Shown here: one piece after another, positions 1 to 8,084 of the stretch
How positions within the stretch are numbered: the stretch's first letter is position 1
Layout of the letters: every line of letters begins with the position of its first letter
Origin: Microbacterium jejuense
GTDB taxonomy: Bacteria > Actinomycetota > Actinomycetes > Actinomycetales > Microbacteriaceae
DNA: 64,000 bases
Direction: 5' to 3'
Assembly: GCF_019511665.1 (NCBI RefSeq)
Contig: NZ_JAEUAW010000005.1
Coordinates: forward strand, 124,001 to 188,000
Translations under genes and position numbers: made by a program
Notes under the pieces: generated by a model
The model's database searches: none
What the model saw: the letters and a program-made list of their open reading frames with translations, nothing else
What the model was told of the DNA's origin: nothing

Positions 1-242
1 TCGGGCGTCGACTCCTCTTCGCCCACGACCGCGCCCTCTTCGTCGAGCAGCGGGATGAACACCGCGACGTGACCGGTCTTGCGGTCGAGCTCGGCACGTG
101 CGCCCTCGGGCAGCTCGCCGGTGGGCGACGTGTGCTTGGCGTAGGCGGTCAGGATCGCCTGTTCGATGATGTGCACGAGCTCGTCGAAGGGGATCTCCTT
201 CTCGCGCTCGACGGTCCGCAGAAGTCCGAGATCGATGTCCAC
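1..242 (-). CDS. nusA: Transcription termination/antitermination factor NusA (N-terminal part, cut by window edge)
   Basis: The first 80 codons translate to MDIDLGLLRTVEREKEIPF and continue with AILTAYAKHT and PEGARAELDRKTGHVAVF, the N-terminal RNA-polymerase-binding domain of NusA. NusA binds RNA polymerase and controls pausing, termination and antitermination. I chose the GTG start because a GGAGG box lies six bases upstream and the translation then begins exactly like family members. The gene runs off the left edge, so the S1 and KH domains are not visible. A rimP gene, which normally precedes nusA, is not present upstream. Confidence 0.93.
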   Translation of the reverse strand, partial: MDIDLGLLRTVEREKEIPFDELVHIIEQAILTAYAKHTSPTGELPEGARAELDRKTGHVAVFIPLLDEEGAVVGEEESTP

Positions 243-297
243 AACAGCCTCCGTATTCAGCTCTCACCGGGGCGCCTGCGCGCGCCGGAACCCTCCA

Positions 298-303
298 ACA
301 TTA
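298..303 (-). promoter_or_regulatory. Putative -10 box (TAATGT) for nusA
   Basis: TAATGT on the minus strand lies about 55 bases before the nusA start codon and is the best -10 match in the 128-base gap. No convincing -35 box is seen. Confidence 0.3.
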
Positions 304-370
304 CCGGATGCCGCATCGCGTCGCCCTGGGAGTCGCCTGACGTCCCCTCTCCCGGCCGCGGCGGTCGCCG

Positions 371-2236
371 TCACCGACCGCAGTCGTCCACGTGGGTGTC
401 GGCGTGGCGGAAGCGGGCATCGGTCCAGCTGATGAGGACGGGGATGAAGTGCGAGCCGGGCAGGAGCGTGCGCAGATGGTCGTACCCGAGGTACTGGAGG
501 CTGCGCACCTGCTCGCCCTGCGCACACAGCGTGGCGACGAACTCGCGCTGCAGGTGCGGCGGGATGACCTCGTCCTCGCTCCCCCACGCGATGAGGATCG
601 GGGTGCCGAACGGGCCCTTCGGCGTGTTGTCCTCGAGCCGTTTGCCGAGCGCGCCGGCCGTGAGGTCGCCGACGTACAGCGGCCGATCCTCCGACACGCC
701 CAGCGCCGTGGCGACCGAGACGATCACACCGGGTTCGGTAGGGCAGCGCTGCGTCATCTCACGCACGATGGATTCCGAGCCCGGCGCGATGTAGTCGGCG
801 AGGTCGATCTCGGCGTAGGTGTCGGCATACGGCACCAGCACCCACGAGATGAGGATCGAGAGCATCGCGTTGGCGTCGCCCGTCGTGAGCTCCTGCGCGA
901 GCTTGACCGGCTCGGCGGCGGGTGCCAGCACAGCCGTGCCGCGGATGTCGAGGTCGGGGGCGTAGTCGGGAGCCAGCTGGGTGGTCCACAGCGCGGCATG
1001 GCCGCCCTGCGAGTGCCCCCACACGACGGTGTGCGCCGACAGGTTCAGCCCCTCCAGCTCGCGGGCGGCGATCACCGCGTCGAGCGACGACCGCGCCTCG
1101 CCGCGGCCGATGAGGTACGGAAACTCGCCGGGCGCGCCCTGGCCCGAGTAGTCCGACGCGACGACGACCCAGCCCTTCGCGATGGCCTGGTCGAGTCCGG
1201 GGATCGCCCACTTCGTCGCCGACGCGTCGCGCAGGCTCGGTGCACAGCCCCGCGCGACACCCGTGGTGCCGTGGTTCCAGATGACGACGGGGCGCGGGCC
1301 GGGCGGCGGGTCGTGCGGCACGATCACGAGACCGCTGGCGACGGCGGGCTGACCGTTCGCGTCGCGCGTCGTGTAGAGGATGCGCGACACATCGGCCTCC
1401 GGGGGCTTCTGCCCCGTGAACTCGTCGGAGCGGATGAGCTTGCCGTGCTCGTACGGCACCACCGCCGGCGGGTCGTAGAACGCGTCGACCACCTGCGCGC
1501 CGTCCTGGAACCACGAGTTCGCCCACCACCCGCCCGCGGCGAGGACGATCAGCAGCACCGAGAGCGCGTAGCGCCCTGCAGCGAGCCACGCCGCGCGGGC
1601 TCTGCCCGACCCGGCCCGGGGAGCGTCGGCGGATGCCGGCTGCGCCGTGGCGGGCACCGACCGGCGCCCCTCGACGAACGCGCGCACTGCGCGGAAGAGC
1701 AGGGTCGCGCCGAACACGATCGTGCGCAGCCCGAAGATGAGCGCGACGACGAGCACCGTCACATCCGGCCACGCGTACGACAGCACGCCGAACGCGATCT
1801 GGGCGCCGCCCCACACAGCAGACAGCACGCGTCGGCTCACGCGTCCACGGGTGAGCGCGTCGTACAGCGACGCCAGACCGCCGAGCACGAGCAGCACCGC
1901 GATCAGCTCGGGGAGGAGCTCCAGCGTGCGCCCGAAGCCGACGAGCACCGCCAGTCCCACGGCGATCCACAGCGTCCCGAACGTCACGCGGGACCACAGC
2001 GGCGTCTCGGGCGCCGCGAGCATGCGCGCCACCCCCGACAGGATCGCGCTGATGCCGACGTAGATCGTCAGCACGAGCAGCGAGGTGAGCGGGCGCGTGA
2101 CGATGAGCAGCCCGACCAGGAGCGACAGCGCGCCGACGACGACCAGCACGACCGGCGGGGCGCCGCGGACCAGCCGCGGCACGATGCTCCATCCGGCCGT
2201 GGGCCGGTGCGTGCCCTCGCGGATCATCCGCCCCAT
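371..2236 (-). CDS. Fusion of HdeD-like (DUF308) membrane domain with a secretory-type lipase/alpha-beta hydrolase
   Basis: The N-terminal third (to about residue 190) is a series of hydrophobic helices resembling the HdeD/DUF308 repeat. Another membrane segment (YALSVLLIVLAAGGWW) follows near residue 240. The rest is an alpha/beta hydrolase of the secretory lipase (LIP) type: VVIWNHGTTG suggests the oxyanion region, GHSQGG holds the predicted Ser nucleophile, and SEDEVIPP and SHF are candidates for Asp and His. The active domain probably sits outside the membrane. Substrate is unknown; esters or triglycerides are the family norm. The ATG at 2236 is chosen; an in-frame GTG at 2266 would add ten residues and neither has a good ribosome binding site. 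Confidence 0.75.
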   Translation of the reverse strand: MGRMIREGTHRPTAGWSIVPRLVRGAPPVVLVVVGALSLLVGLLIVTRPLTSLLVLTIYVGISAILSGVARMLAAPETPLWSRVTFGTLWIAVGLAVLVGFGRTLELLPELIAVLLVLGGLASLYDALTRGRVSRRVLSAVWGGAQIAFGVLSYAWPDVTVLVVALIFGLRTIVFGATLLFRAVRAFVEGRRSVPATAQPASADAPRAGSGRARAAWLAAGRYALSVLLIVLAAGGWWANSWFQDGAQVVDAFYDPPAVVPYEHGKLIRSDEFTGQKPPEADVSRILYTTRDANGQPAVASGLVIVPHDPPPGPRPVVIWNHGTTGVARGCAPSLRDASATKWAIPGLDQAIAKGWVVVASDYSGQGAPGEFPYLIGRGEARSSLDAVIAARELEGLNLSAHTVVWGHSQGGHAALWTTQLAPDYAPDLDIRGTAVLAPAAEPVKLAQELTTGDANAMLSILISWVLVPYADTYAEIDLADYIAPGSESIVREMTQRCPTEPGVIVSVATALGVSEDRPLYVGDLTAGALGKRLEDNTPKGPFGTPILIAWGSEDEVIPPHLQREFVATLCAQGEQVRSLQYLGYDHLRTLLPGSHFIPVLISWTDARFRHADTHVDDCGR

Positions 2237-2314
2237 GTTAGGCGGCGATCCCGAGCGATCGGTCACGGCGCGTCGCGCGTGCGTCGCCTGCCATGCGGTG
2301 TCGCGCCCCGGACC

Positions 2315-2352
2315 GACGGGAGGGTGGATGCCGCGGCATCCACCCTCCCGTC
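2315..2352 (-). terminator. Perfect 38-base palindrome, likely terminator of the PhoX-type gene
   Basis: The whole stretch is its own reverse complement, with GGTGGATGCC on one arm and GGCATCCACC on the other. It begins 18 bases after the phosphatase stop codon on the minus strand. No clear T-run follows. The GGATGCC core recurs in other intergenic hairpins here. Confidence 0.6.
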
Positions 2353-2369
2353 TCTCGCGCGGGCCGCGA

Positions 2370-4433
2370 TCAGGCGCGGTAGACCTGCACCACCGCCGGC
2401 CGCGGCGCCGACGAGACGTCGCCGGGGGCCGTCGAGCCGTAGTCGGGGAACAGCGACGTCGGCGCCGCGAACGTGCCGCCCTCGCCCGGGTGCTGGACGG
2501 CGACGAACACCAGGCCGTCGCGGTCGTGGATCACCGGGCCGCACGTCTCGGCCTCACGAGGCACGGCCAGGAACTGCTGCACATGGCCGCGCTCGGCGCC
2601 CTCCAGCGGCACCAGGAACAGACCGTCGTTGTAGCCGATCGTGCTGGGCGCTCCGTCGGTCGAGATCCACAGGTTGCCCGCCGAGTCGAACGCGACGTTG
2701 TCGGGGCAGGAGATCGGCGACACGAGCTCCTTCGGGAAGCCGCCGAAGTACGAGTTCGCGAACACCGCGGGGTCGCCGCACAGCAGCAGGATGCTCCAGC
2801 CGAACGTCGTGCCCGCCTGCCCGGCGGTCTCGGTCAGCTCGACGACGTGGCCGTACCGGTTGCCCGTGACGGGGTTGGTCTCGTCGACCGTCGCCGCCGA
2901 GCGCGCCGAGTTGTTGGTCAGCGCGAGGTACACCTTGCCCGTGCGCGGGTTCGGCTCGACGTCCTCGGGACGATCCATCTTCGTCGCGCCCACGGCGTCG
3001 GCCGCCAGGCGCGTGTGGACGAGCACCTCTTCGGTCGTGAAGCCGGGCACGGCGCTCTCGCCGTTGCGGGTGAGCGCCACCCAGTCCCCGGAGCCGTCGA
3101 ACAGCCCGTCGGCCGGGAGTGCGCCGGTGCCGGTGATCTCGCCGACGGGCGAGTTGCCCCGGAACTTCGCGACGTACAGGTCGCCCTCGCTCAGCAGGTC
3201 GAGGTTCTTCTTGCGCGAGCCCGAGATCCGGTTCTTCGACACGAACTTGTAGAGGTAGTCATTGCGCTCGTCGTCTCCCATGTAGGCGACCACGCGGCCG
3301 TCCTCGGCCACGATGACGTTCGCACCCTCGTGCTTGAAGCGACCCATCGCCGTGTGCTTGCGGGGCGTCGAGGTCGGGTCCTGCGGGTCGATCTCGACGA
3401 TGTAGCCGAAGCGGTTCGGCTCGTTGACGTAGTCGGGATTGTGCGCGTCGAAGCGCGGGTCGTACTTCTCCCACCCCGTCTCGGTCGAGGTCGAGGACGT
3501 CGACTGGTAGCGCTTCTGCGCGGGCGTGTCGGCGGCCCAGGCGAAGTACCCGTTGAAGTTCTCCTCCCCCGACAGGATCGTGCCCCACGGGGTCGTGCCG
3601 CCCGCGCAGTTGCCGAGGGTGCCGCGCACCCATCGTCCCTCGGGGTCGGCCGCGGTCTTCACGAGGTCGCTGCCGGCGGCGGGGCCGGTCAGCTCGAAGA
3701 CGGTCTCGACCGTGATCCGTCGGTTGCGCTTGCCGTCGACGACGTACGACCACGGGGTCCCGGTGCGACGACGCGTGACCTCGACGACCGACATGCCCTG
3801 CGCAGCCTTGAAGATGTCGCCGCGGCGACGAAGTTCGGCCGGATCGGTCGTCGGCGGGAACATGATCCCCGGGTTGCAGTACTCGTGGTTGTTGACGAGC
3901 ACGCCCGTCTTGCCGCTCGGGTCGGCGACGATGTCGAGGTAGTCGCTGTTGTACCCGAACTGCAGTGCCTGCGCCGCGGGACTCTGCGCGTCGATGTCGA
4001 ACACCGGCGCGTTCGAGAAGAGCGGGTCGCCCCACCGGATGATCGGCTGCCACGTGTAGCCGGAGGGGACGACGAGGTCGTCGACGTACCGGTTCACGGG
4101 CGCGATCGCGTCGAACGGCAGGCTGCCGCCCGCGGGACGGCCGAACGCGGCACCGGCGCCTCCGACACCGGCGGACCCCGGCGCCGACAGCGGCGCCTGC
4201 GAGCGTGCCGCGCCCACGGCCAGGGCGACGGCGCCCGCCGCCCCCAGACCGAGCAGCGCGCGACGCGAGAGCGCAGCCGACGCCACTTCTTGGAACGTCT
4301 GGTTCGACGACGTGTTGCACTCCGGGTTGGTGCACGCGTTGGCGCACTTCAGCTGGCACGTCACGGCGAGGCGCTTGCCCCGGGCGTGGTCGGCGATCGG
4401 CAGCGGACGACGGAAGTTCTCGATGATGCTCAC
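2370..4433 (-). CDS. PhoX-family (DUF839) secreted phosphatase, Tat signal
   Basis: The 687-residue product matches the PhoX/DUF839 family, calcium- and iron-dependent alkaline phosphatases exported by the Tat system. A long N-region precedes SRRALLGLGAAGAVALAVG, a twin-arginine signal. Family landmarks include NNHEYCNPG, FKHEGANV, RPEDVEPNP and NVAFDSAGNLWISTDG near the C-terminus. A Cys-rich stretch CQLKCANACTNPEC before the signal is typical of this subfamily. The GTG start has an AGGAGG box nine bases upstream; longer in-frame starts lack one. The expected role is release of phosphate from organic phosphomonoesters outside the cell. A possible PHO box lies upstream. Confidence 0.9.
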   Translation of the reverse strand: MSIIENFRRPLPIADHARGKRLAVTCQLKCANACTNPECNTSSNQTFQEVASAALSRRALLGLGAAGAVALAVGAARSQAPLSAPGSAGVGGAGAAFGRPAGGSLPFDAIAPVNRYVDDLVVPSGYTWQPIIRWGDPLFSNAPVFDIDAQSPAAQALQFGYNSDYLDIVADPSGKTGVLVNNHEYCNPGIMFPPTTDPAELRRRGDIFKAAQGMSVVEVTRRRTGTPWSYVVDGKRNRRITVETVFELTGPAAGSDLVKTAADPEGRWVRGTLGNCAGGTTPWGTILSGEENFNGYFAWAADTPAQKRYQSTSSTSTETGWEKYDPRFDAHNPDYVNEPNRFGYIVEIDPQDPTSTPRKHTAMGRFKHEGANVIVAEDGRVVAYMGDDERNDYLYKFVSKNRISGSRKKNLDLLSEGDLYVAKFRGNSPVGEITGTGALPADGLFDGSGDWVALTRNGESAVPGFTTEEVLVHTRLAADAVGATKMDRPEDVEPNPRTGKVYLALTNNSARSAATVDETNPVTGNRYGHVVELTETAGQAGTTFGWSILLLCGDPAVFANSYFGGFPKELVSPISCPDNVAFDSAGNLWISTDGAPSTIGYNDGLFLVPLEGAERGHVQQFLAVPREAETCGPVIHDRDGLVFVAVQHPGEGGTFAAPTSLFPDYGSTAPGDVSSAPRPAVVQVYRA

Positions 4434-4483
4434 GGCGGCGTTCCTCCTGGGGTCGGCGCTCATGCTGGCGTCGGCGGACGACA

Positions 4484-4516
4484 TCGCGGAGACCGGCGGA
4501 TGAACGGATGCTGACA
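4484..4516 (-). promoter_or_regulatory. Possible PHO box (three 11-base units) upstream of the PhoX-type gene
   Basis: On the minus strand three adjacent 11-base units read TGTCAGCATCC, GTTCATCCGCC and GGTCTCCGCGA. The middle unit fits the actinobacterial PhoP direct-repeat consensus GKTCAYYYRS; the outer ones fit only partly. The site ends about 50 bases before the start codon. Function is inferred from the downstream phosphatase. Confidence 0.3.
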
Positions 4517-4646
4517 TCCCGATGAGAGGCGTCTCACCCGCGTCTCCTCCTCCAGCGGCGTCCCCGCACGCCGTGCACGCAGCACAGCGCAGGGGTGCGG
4601 CGCAAGCCCCCGCGGTCACTGCGTGGTTCGCAATACCGTGGACGCC

Positions 4647-5474
4647 ATGTCATCTGGGGCGGGCTCCACGGCCCGGGCGGAGGTGCGCGGCGCCGCTCAT
4701 CGCGCCGAGGCGAATCCTGTGTTCGAAGCGCTGGCACGCGCGGGCTTCGTCGCCGACGGGATCGTGCACGTGCTCATCGGCGTCCTCGCGATCGTGGTGG
4801 CCTTCGGCGGCGACGGCGAGACGGATCAGTCCGGGGCCATGCTGACGATCGCCGGCGCCCCGCTCGGGTTCGTCGTCCTGTGGCTGGCCGCCCTGGCTCT
4901 GGCCGCGCTCGGCGTCTGGCAGATCCTCGACGGCATCCTGGTGCGTCGCGAGTCCCAGCGTCGCAAGTGGGGGGCGCGGCTCATCGAGTGGGCCAAGGCG
5001 GCGGTGTTCTTCGCGCTCGCGGTCATCGCCGCCGCCGTCGCCGTCGGTGCGCGGCCCGACCCCGACGACAGCGTGCAGGACGCGAGCCGCGGGGTGCTGT
5101 TCGTCCCGGGCGGACCGATCGTCCTCGGCGCCGTCGGCGTGGCCATCGGCGCGGGCGGCGTCGGATTCGCCGTCGTCGGACTCACGCGTCGTTTCGTCCG
5201 GCTGCTCAGAATGCCGTCGGGGCGTGCCGGCGACATCGTGACCGTCATCGCCGTCGTCGGCTATGTCGCGAAGGGACTCGCGCTGCTGACCGTCGGCGTG
5301 CTGCTGGTGGTCGCGGCGGTCAAGGTCGATCCCGAGGACGCGGGCGGGCTCGATGCCGCGCTGGACGGACTCATCGCCCTGCCGCTCGGCCCATTCGTCT
5401 GCGGCGGCATCGGCGTGGGGCTCATCGCGTACGGCGTGTTCCTGGTGCTCTCGGCGCGCTATCGCCGGCTCTGA
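4647..5474 (+). CDS. DUF1206-family integral membrane protein
   Basis: The 275-residue product has about six hydrophobic helices in three pairs, the DUF1206 layout (ARAGFVADGIVHVLIGVLAI, then FALAVIAAAVAVG, then VAKGLALLTVGVLLVVAAV). DUF1206 proteins have no established function. The ATG is chosen because TACCGT at 4634-4639 lies seven bases upstream, the leaderless pattern common in this window; a GTG at 4623 would add eight residues. The gene converges with the LOG-family gene, 30 bases away. Confidence 0.82.
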   Translation: MSSGAGSTARAEVRGAAHRAEANPVFEALARAGFVADGIVHVLIGVLAIVVAFGGDGETDQSGAMLTIAGAPLGFVVLWLAALALAALGVWQILDGILVRRESQRRKWGARLIEWAKAAVFFALAVIAAAVAVGARPDPDDSVQDASRGVLFVPGGPIVLGAVGVAIGAGGVGFAVVGLTRRFVRLLRMPSGRAGDIVTVIAVVGYVAKGLALLTVGVLLVVAAVKVDPEDAGGLDAALDGLIALPLGPFVCGGIGVGLIAYGVFLVLSARYRRL

Positions 5475-5504
5475 CGCGGGGCCGCGGGTGCGGCATCCCG
5501 CGAC

Positions 5505-6554
5505 TCACTCCCGCGGCGCGGACTCCAGGGCGTTCACGGCGCGGATGAGGCGGTGCAGCTCCCCCACCCGGAACTGGTCGAGTCGCAGCACGAGGCGCGG
5601 GAGGTCCACCACGTCGTCGTCCTCGCGCTCGACGGTGAGGGCTCCGCGACGTTCGATGCGCCCCTCGGCCACCAGATCGGCGAACTGCTCGTTGAGCGTC
5701 TCGACCTCGGCGTCGGTCGGCTCGGCCTTCAGACGCAGCACGAGCCTCTTGCCGACCCACCGCAGCGAGTCGTAGTTGCGGTAGAAGCCGGTGAGCTCGT
5801 CCACCGCCGCCTGGACGGAGTCGGTGACGAGCACGCGGTCGAAGTCGCCGGGCGAGATGACGCCGGACGGCAGCAGGTGGTCGTCGACGAAACGCCGCAG
5901 CCCAGCCCAGAAGCCCGCGCCCGGCGCGTCCAGCAGCACGATCGGGGTCGGGTCCGCCTTGCCGGTCTGCTGCAGGGTGAGCAGCTCGAACATCTCGTCG
6001 AGCGTCCCGAAACCGCCCGGGACGCACACGAATCCCCGGGACTCCTTCACCAGCATGAGCTTGCGCGTGAAGAAGTACTTCATCGCGACGTTGCGCGCGT
6101 TGCCGCCGACGATCGCGTTCGGCTTCTCTTCGAACGGCAAGCGGATCGACACTCCCAGCGACTGCAGCGGGCCCGCGCCCGCCGCGGCCGCCTCCATGAT
6201 CCCGGGGCCCGCGCCGGTGACGACCATCCACCCGCGTTCGGCGAGCGCGGCCGCGGTCTCGGAGGCCTGGCGGTACAGCTGGTCTTCGGAGCGGGTGCGG
6301 GCCGAGCCGAAGATCGTGACCTTGGGGATGCCGCGGTACGGCGCGAAGAGCCGGAACGCCTGGCGCATCTCGCTGAGGGCCGAGGACGTGATCTTGAGAT
6401 CGAGCCGGTCGGTGTCGTCGAGTCCGAGCCCTATGCCGGTGGCGAGGATGCGTGCGACGAGGTCGGCGTCGTGCGTGATGCCGGCCGTCGCCATCGTGGC
6501 GCGCAGCTCTTCGGTGACGGGGTGCGGGATGGTTCCGGTGTCGCTCTGGCCCAT
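5505..6554 (-). CDS. LOG-family protein (TIGR00730; nucleotide 5'-monophosphate nucleosidase-like)
   Basis: The 349-residue product carries a Rossmann-like fold with VTIFGSARTRSED, VVTGAGPGIMEAAAAGA and the LOG signature PGGFGTLDEMFE. Family members cleave purine or pyrimidine nucleoside monophosphates, some acting in cytokinin activation. It is longer than the roughly 180-residue minimal LOG and has an N-terminal extension and a charged C-terminal region, as in the larger bacterial subgroup. The ATG at 6554 starts MGQSDTGTIPHP; the frame stays open upstream but that part reads as intergenic repeat sequence. Exact substrate is unknown. Confidence 0.85.
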   Translation of the reverse strand: MGQSDTGTIPHPVTEELRATMATAGITHDADLVARILATGIGLGLDDTDRLDLKITSSALSEMRQAFRLFAPYRGIPKVTIFGSARTRSEDQLYRQASETAAALAERGWMVVTGAGPGIMEAAAAGAGPLQSLGVSIRLPFEEKPNAIVGGNARNVAMKYFFTRKLMLVKESRGFVCVPGGFGTLDEMFELLTLQQTGKADPTPIVLLDAPGAGFWAGLRRFVDDHLLPSGVISPGDFDRVLVTDSVQAAVDELTGFYRNYDSLRWVGKRLVLRLKAEPTDAEVETLNEQFADLVAEGRIERRGALTVEREDDDVVDLPRLVLRLDQFRVGELHRLIRAVNALESAPRE

Positions 6555-6604
6555 GACGCCAGCGTGCCACGTCCCGCTGTCGCACGGTGGCCGGAACGTG
6601 AACA

Positions 6605-6654
6605 GTGGATGCCGCACCCGCGCGTTCACGACGGCCGCGGCTTGCGGCATCCAC
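6605..6654 (-). terminator. Hairpin with GGATGCCGCA arms between the glycosyltransferase and LOG genes
   Basis: A perfect 12-base stem pairs GTGGATGCCGCA (6605-6616) with TGCGGCATCCAC (6643-6654) around a 26-base loop. It lies downstream of the glycosyltransferase on the minus strand. No T-run is seen, so terminator activity is uncertain. Confidence 0.4.
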
Positions 6655-6664
6655 CCCTCCCTTT

Positions 6665-6681
6665 GCGCTGTCGAAATCGGC
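6665..6681 (-). repeat. Copy of the dispersed GCCGATTTCGACAGCGC motif
   Basis: Read on the minus strand this is GCCGATTTCGACAGCGC. The same word occurs in the 14939-15050 intergenic block. It lies between two genes and is not part of a recognisable terminator. Confidence 0.5.
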
Positions 6682-6732
6682 ATCCGCCACCCGAACAAGC
6701 ACCAGCGGATGCGGAGAACGGCAGCGCGCAGC

Positions 6733-8001
6733 TCAGAGCATGCCCTCCAGGAGCTCGGCGGCCCGCGCTGCACCGCCGAGCGAACGCAGCTGAGCGCCCA
6801 CGCGCGCGGCCGCCTCGCGGAACGACGACCGGCCGAGCACGCGGTCCACCGCGGCTGCGACCGCCGGCGCCTTCGGGATGCCGGTGCGCAGGTTCACGCC
6901 CGCGCCGCTCCACGCCACGCGCGCGGCCACCTCGGGCTTGTCGAGGTCGCCACCAGCGACGATGAGCGGGATCCCGCGACCGAGCATCGCGAGGGTGCCG
7001 CCCCAGCCGCCGTTCGTGATCGCGAGGTCGATGCGCGGGAGCAGCGCACCGTACGGGGCGAACCCCGCGACGCGGGCGTTCGACGGCACCGGAAACGGGA
7101 ACGCGTCACGGCCGGGCACGCCGGTCGTCGCGACGACGAGGACATCTCGGTCCGCGAGCGCCGTCAGCGCCGGCCGCACCAGGTCATCGGGGTCGATGTT
7201 CTGCGTGCCCTGCGTCACGAGCACGACGCGTCGTCCGTCGAGCTCGCCCCAACACGGCGGCAGGGCGTCCGGTGAGGCCGGCCGGGACTGCGCGGCCAGC
7301 TCCCCGACGAAGTGCAGGTGCGACGGGCGGTCGTCGCGGCCGTAGTCGAGCAGCGACGAACCGCTCGCGACGATGAGCGTCGGCGAGAAGACGATGCGGT
7401 CCATCGTGCGCCCGCGGGCGGAGAGGCCGACCGCGGCCTGCGCCTCGTCGAGTGCCTTCACGAGCGGCCGTGAGATCACCGGCACCAGCCCGCGCAACGC
7501 CGCGTCCCGCATACGGGTGAGCGCGTTCGTGCCGGGGCGGAGCCCCATGCCGCTGGGCGGCCCCTCAGGACCCGGCAGCTGCAACGGCACGACGGCGACC
7601 GTGGCCCGCGGCATCCTTTCGCGCTCGCTGAACAGCACCGCGCCGACCGACGTCTCGTCGGCCGCCTGGGCGTCCCACGGCTCGCGTTCCCACTCGGCGG
7701 CGAGGTAAGCGACCTGCGCGGGCGCGGTGCGGATGAAGCAGTCGACCACGTTGACGAGCAGCTGCTGCATGCCCTTCTTCCCCACGAGGCGCGGGAAGGT
7801 CGCGGCGAGGTCGTTCTCGTCGAAGTCCGGGGCGGTCTGCCATGGCACCAGGCGCGCGCCGACGGACTCGACGCGCGACCGGAACCTCGAGCCCGTGTAG
7901 AAGCGCACATCGTGCCCGCGCTGCACGAGCTCGCGGGCGACCGCGGTCAGCGGCGCGACGTGGCCGGTGAACGGCATCGCCGTGAGCAGGAACCGTCCCA
8001 T
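6733..8001 (-). CDS. GT1-family (MGT/UDP-glycosyltransferase type) glycosyltransferase
   Basis: The 422-residue product starts with the GT-B N-terminal Rossmann signature FLLTAMPFTGHVAPLTAVAR and ends with the donor-binding half, including NGGWGGTLAMLGRGIPLIVA and AARVAWSGAGVNL. These match the macrolide/UDP glycosyltransferase family that moves a sugar from a nucleotide donor to a small hydrophobic acceptor. Acceptor and sugar cannot be inferred. The ATG at 8001 is preferred because a GGGAGG box lies nine bases upstream; the ATG three codons earlier touches that box. It follows proS on the same strand but a hairpin separates them. Confidence 0.85.
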   Translation of the reverse strand: MGRFLLTAMPFTGHVAPLTAVARELVQRGHDVRFYTGSRFRSRVESVGARLVPWQTAPDFDENDLAATFPRLVGKKGMQQLLVNVVDCFIRTAPAQVAYLAAEWEREPWDAQAADETSVGAVLFSERERMPRATVAVVPLQLPGPEGPPSGMGLRPGTNALTRMRDAALRGLVPVISRPLVKALDEAQAAVGLSARGRTMDRIVFSPTLIVASGSSLLDYGRDDRPSHLHFVGELAAQSRPASPDALPPCWGELDGRRVVLVTQGTQNIDPDDLVRPALTALADRDVLVVATTGVPGRDAFPFPVPSNARVAGFAPYGALLPRIDLAITNGGWGGTLAMLGRGIPLIVAGGDLDKPEVAARVAWSGAGVNLRTGIPKAPAVAAAVDRVLGRSSFREAAARVGAQLRSLGGAARAAELLEGML

Positions 8002-8048
8002 GTGCGTCATCCTCCCGTGCCGGGATCCCGGGATGCCAGAGGCGACGC

Positions 8049-8074
8049 GTCCCGGATCAGATGCGTTCCGGGAC
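8049..8074 (-). terminator. Putative terminator of proS
   Basis: GTCCCGGA pairs perfectly with TCCGGGAC across a 10-base loop, starting 11 bases after the proS stop codon on the minus strand. There is no clear T-run. Confidence 0.4.
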
Positions 8075-8084
8075 CGGCGGTAGA

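Noticed and set aside
392..4514. Long plus-strand frames opposite the lipase and PhoX-type genes
   Set aside because: They are shadows of genes with clear family motifs on the minus strand.
5482..5520. GCCGCGGG hairpin as a terminator between the DUF1206 and LOG genes
   Set aside because: The loop is about 24 bases, there is no T-run, and one arm lies inside the LOG coding end.
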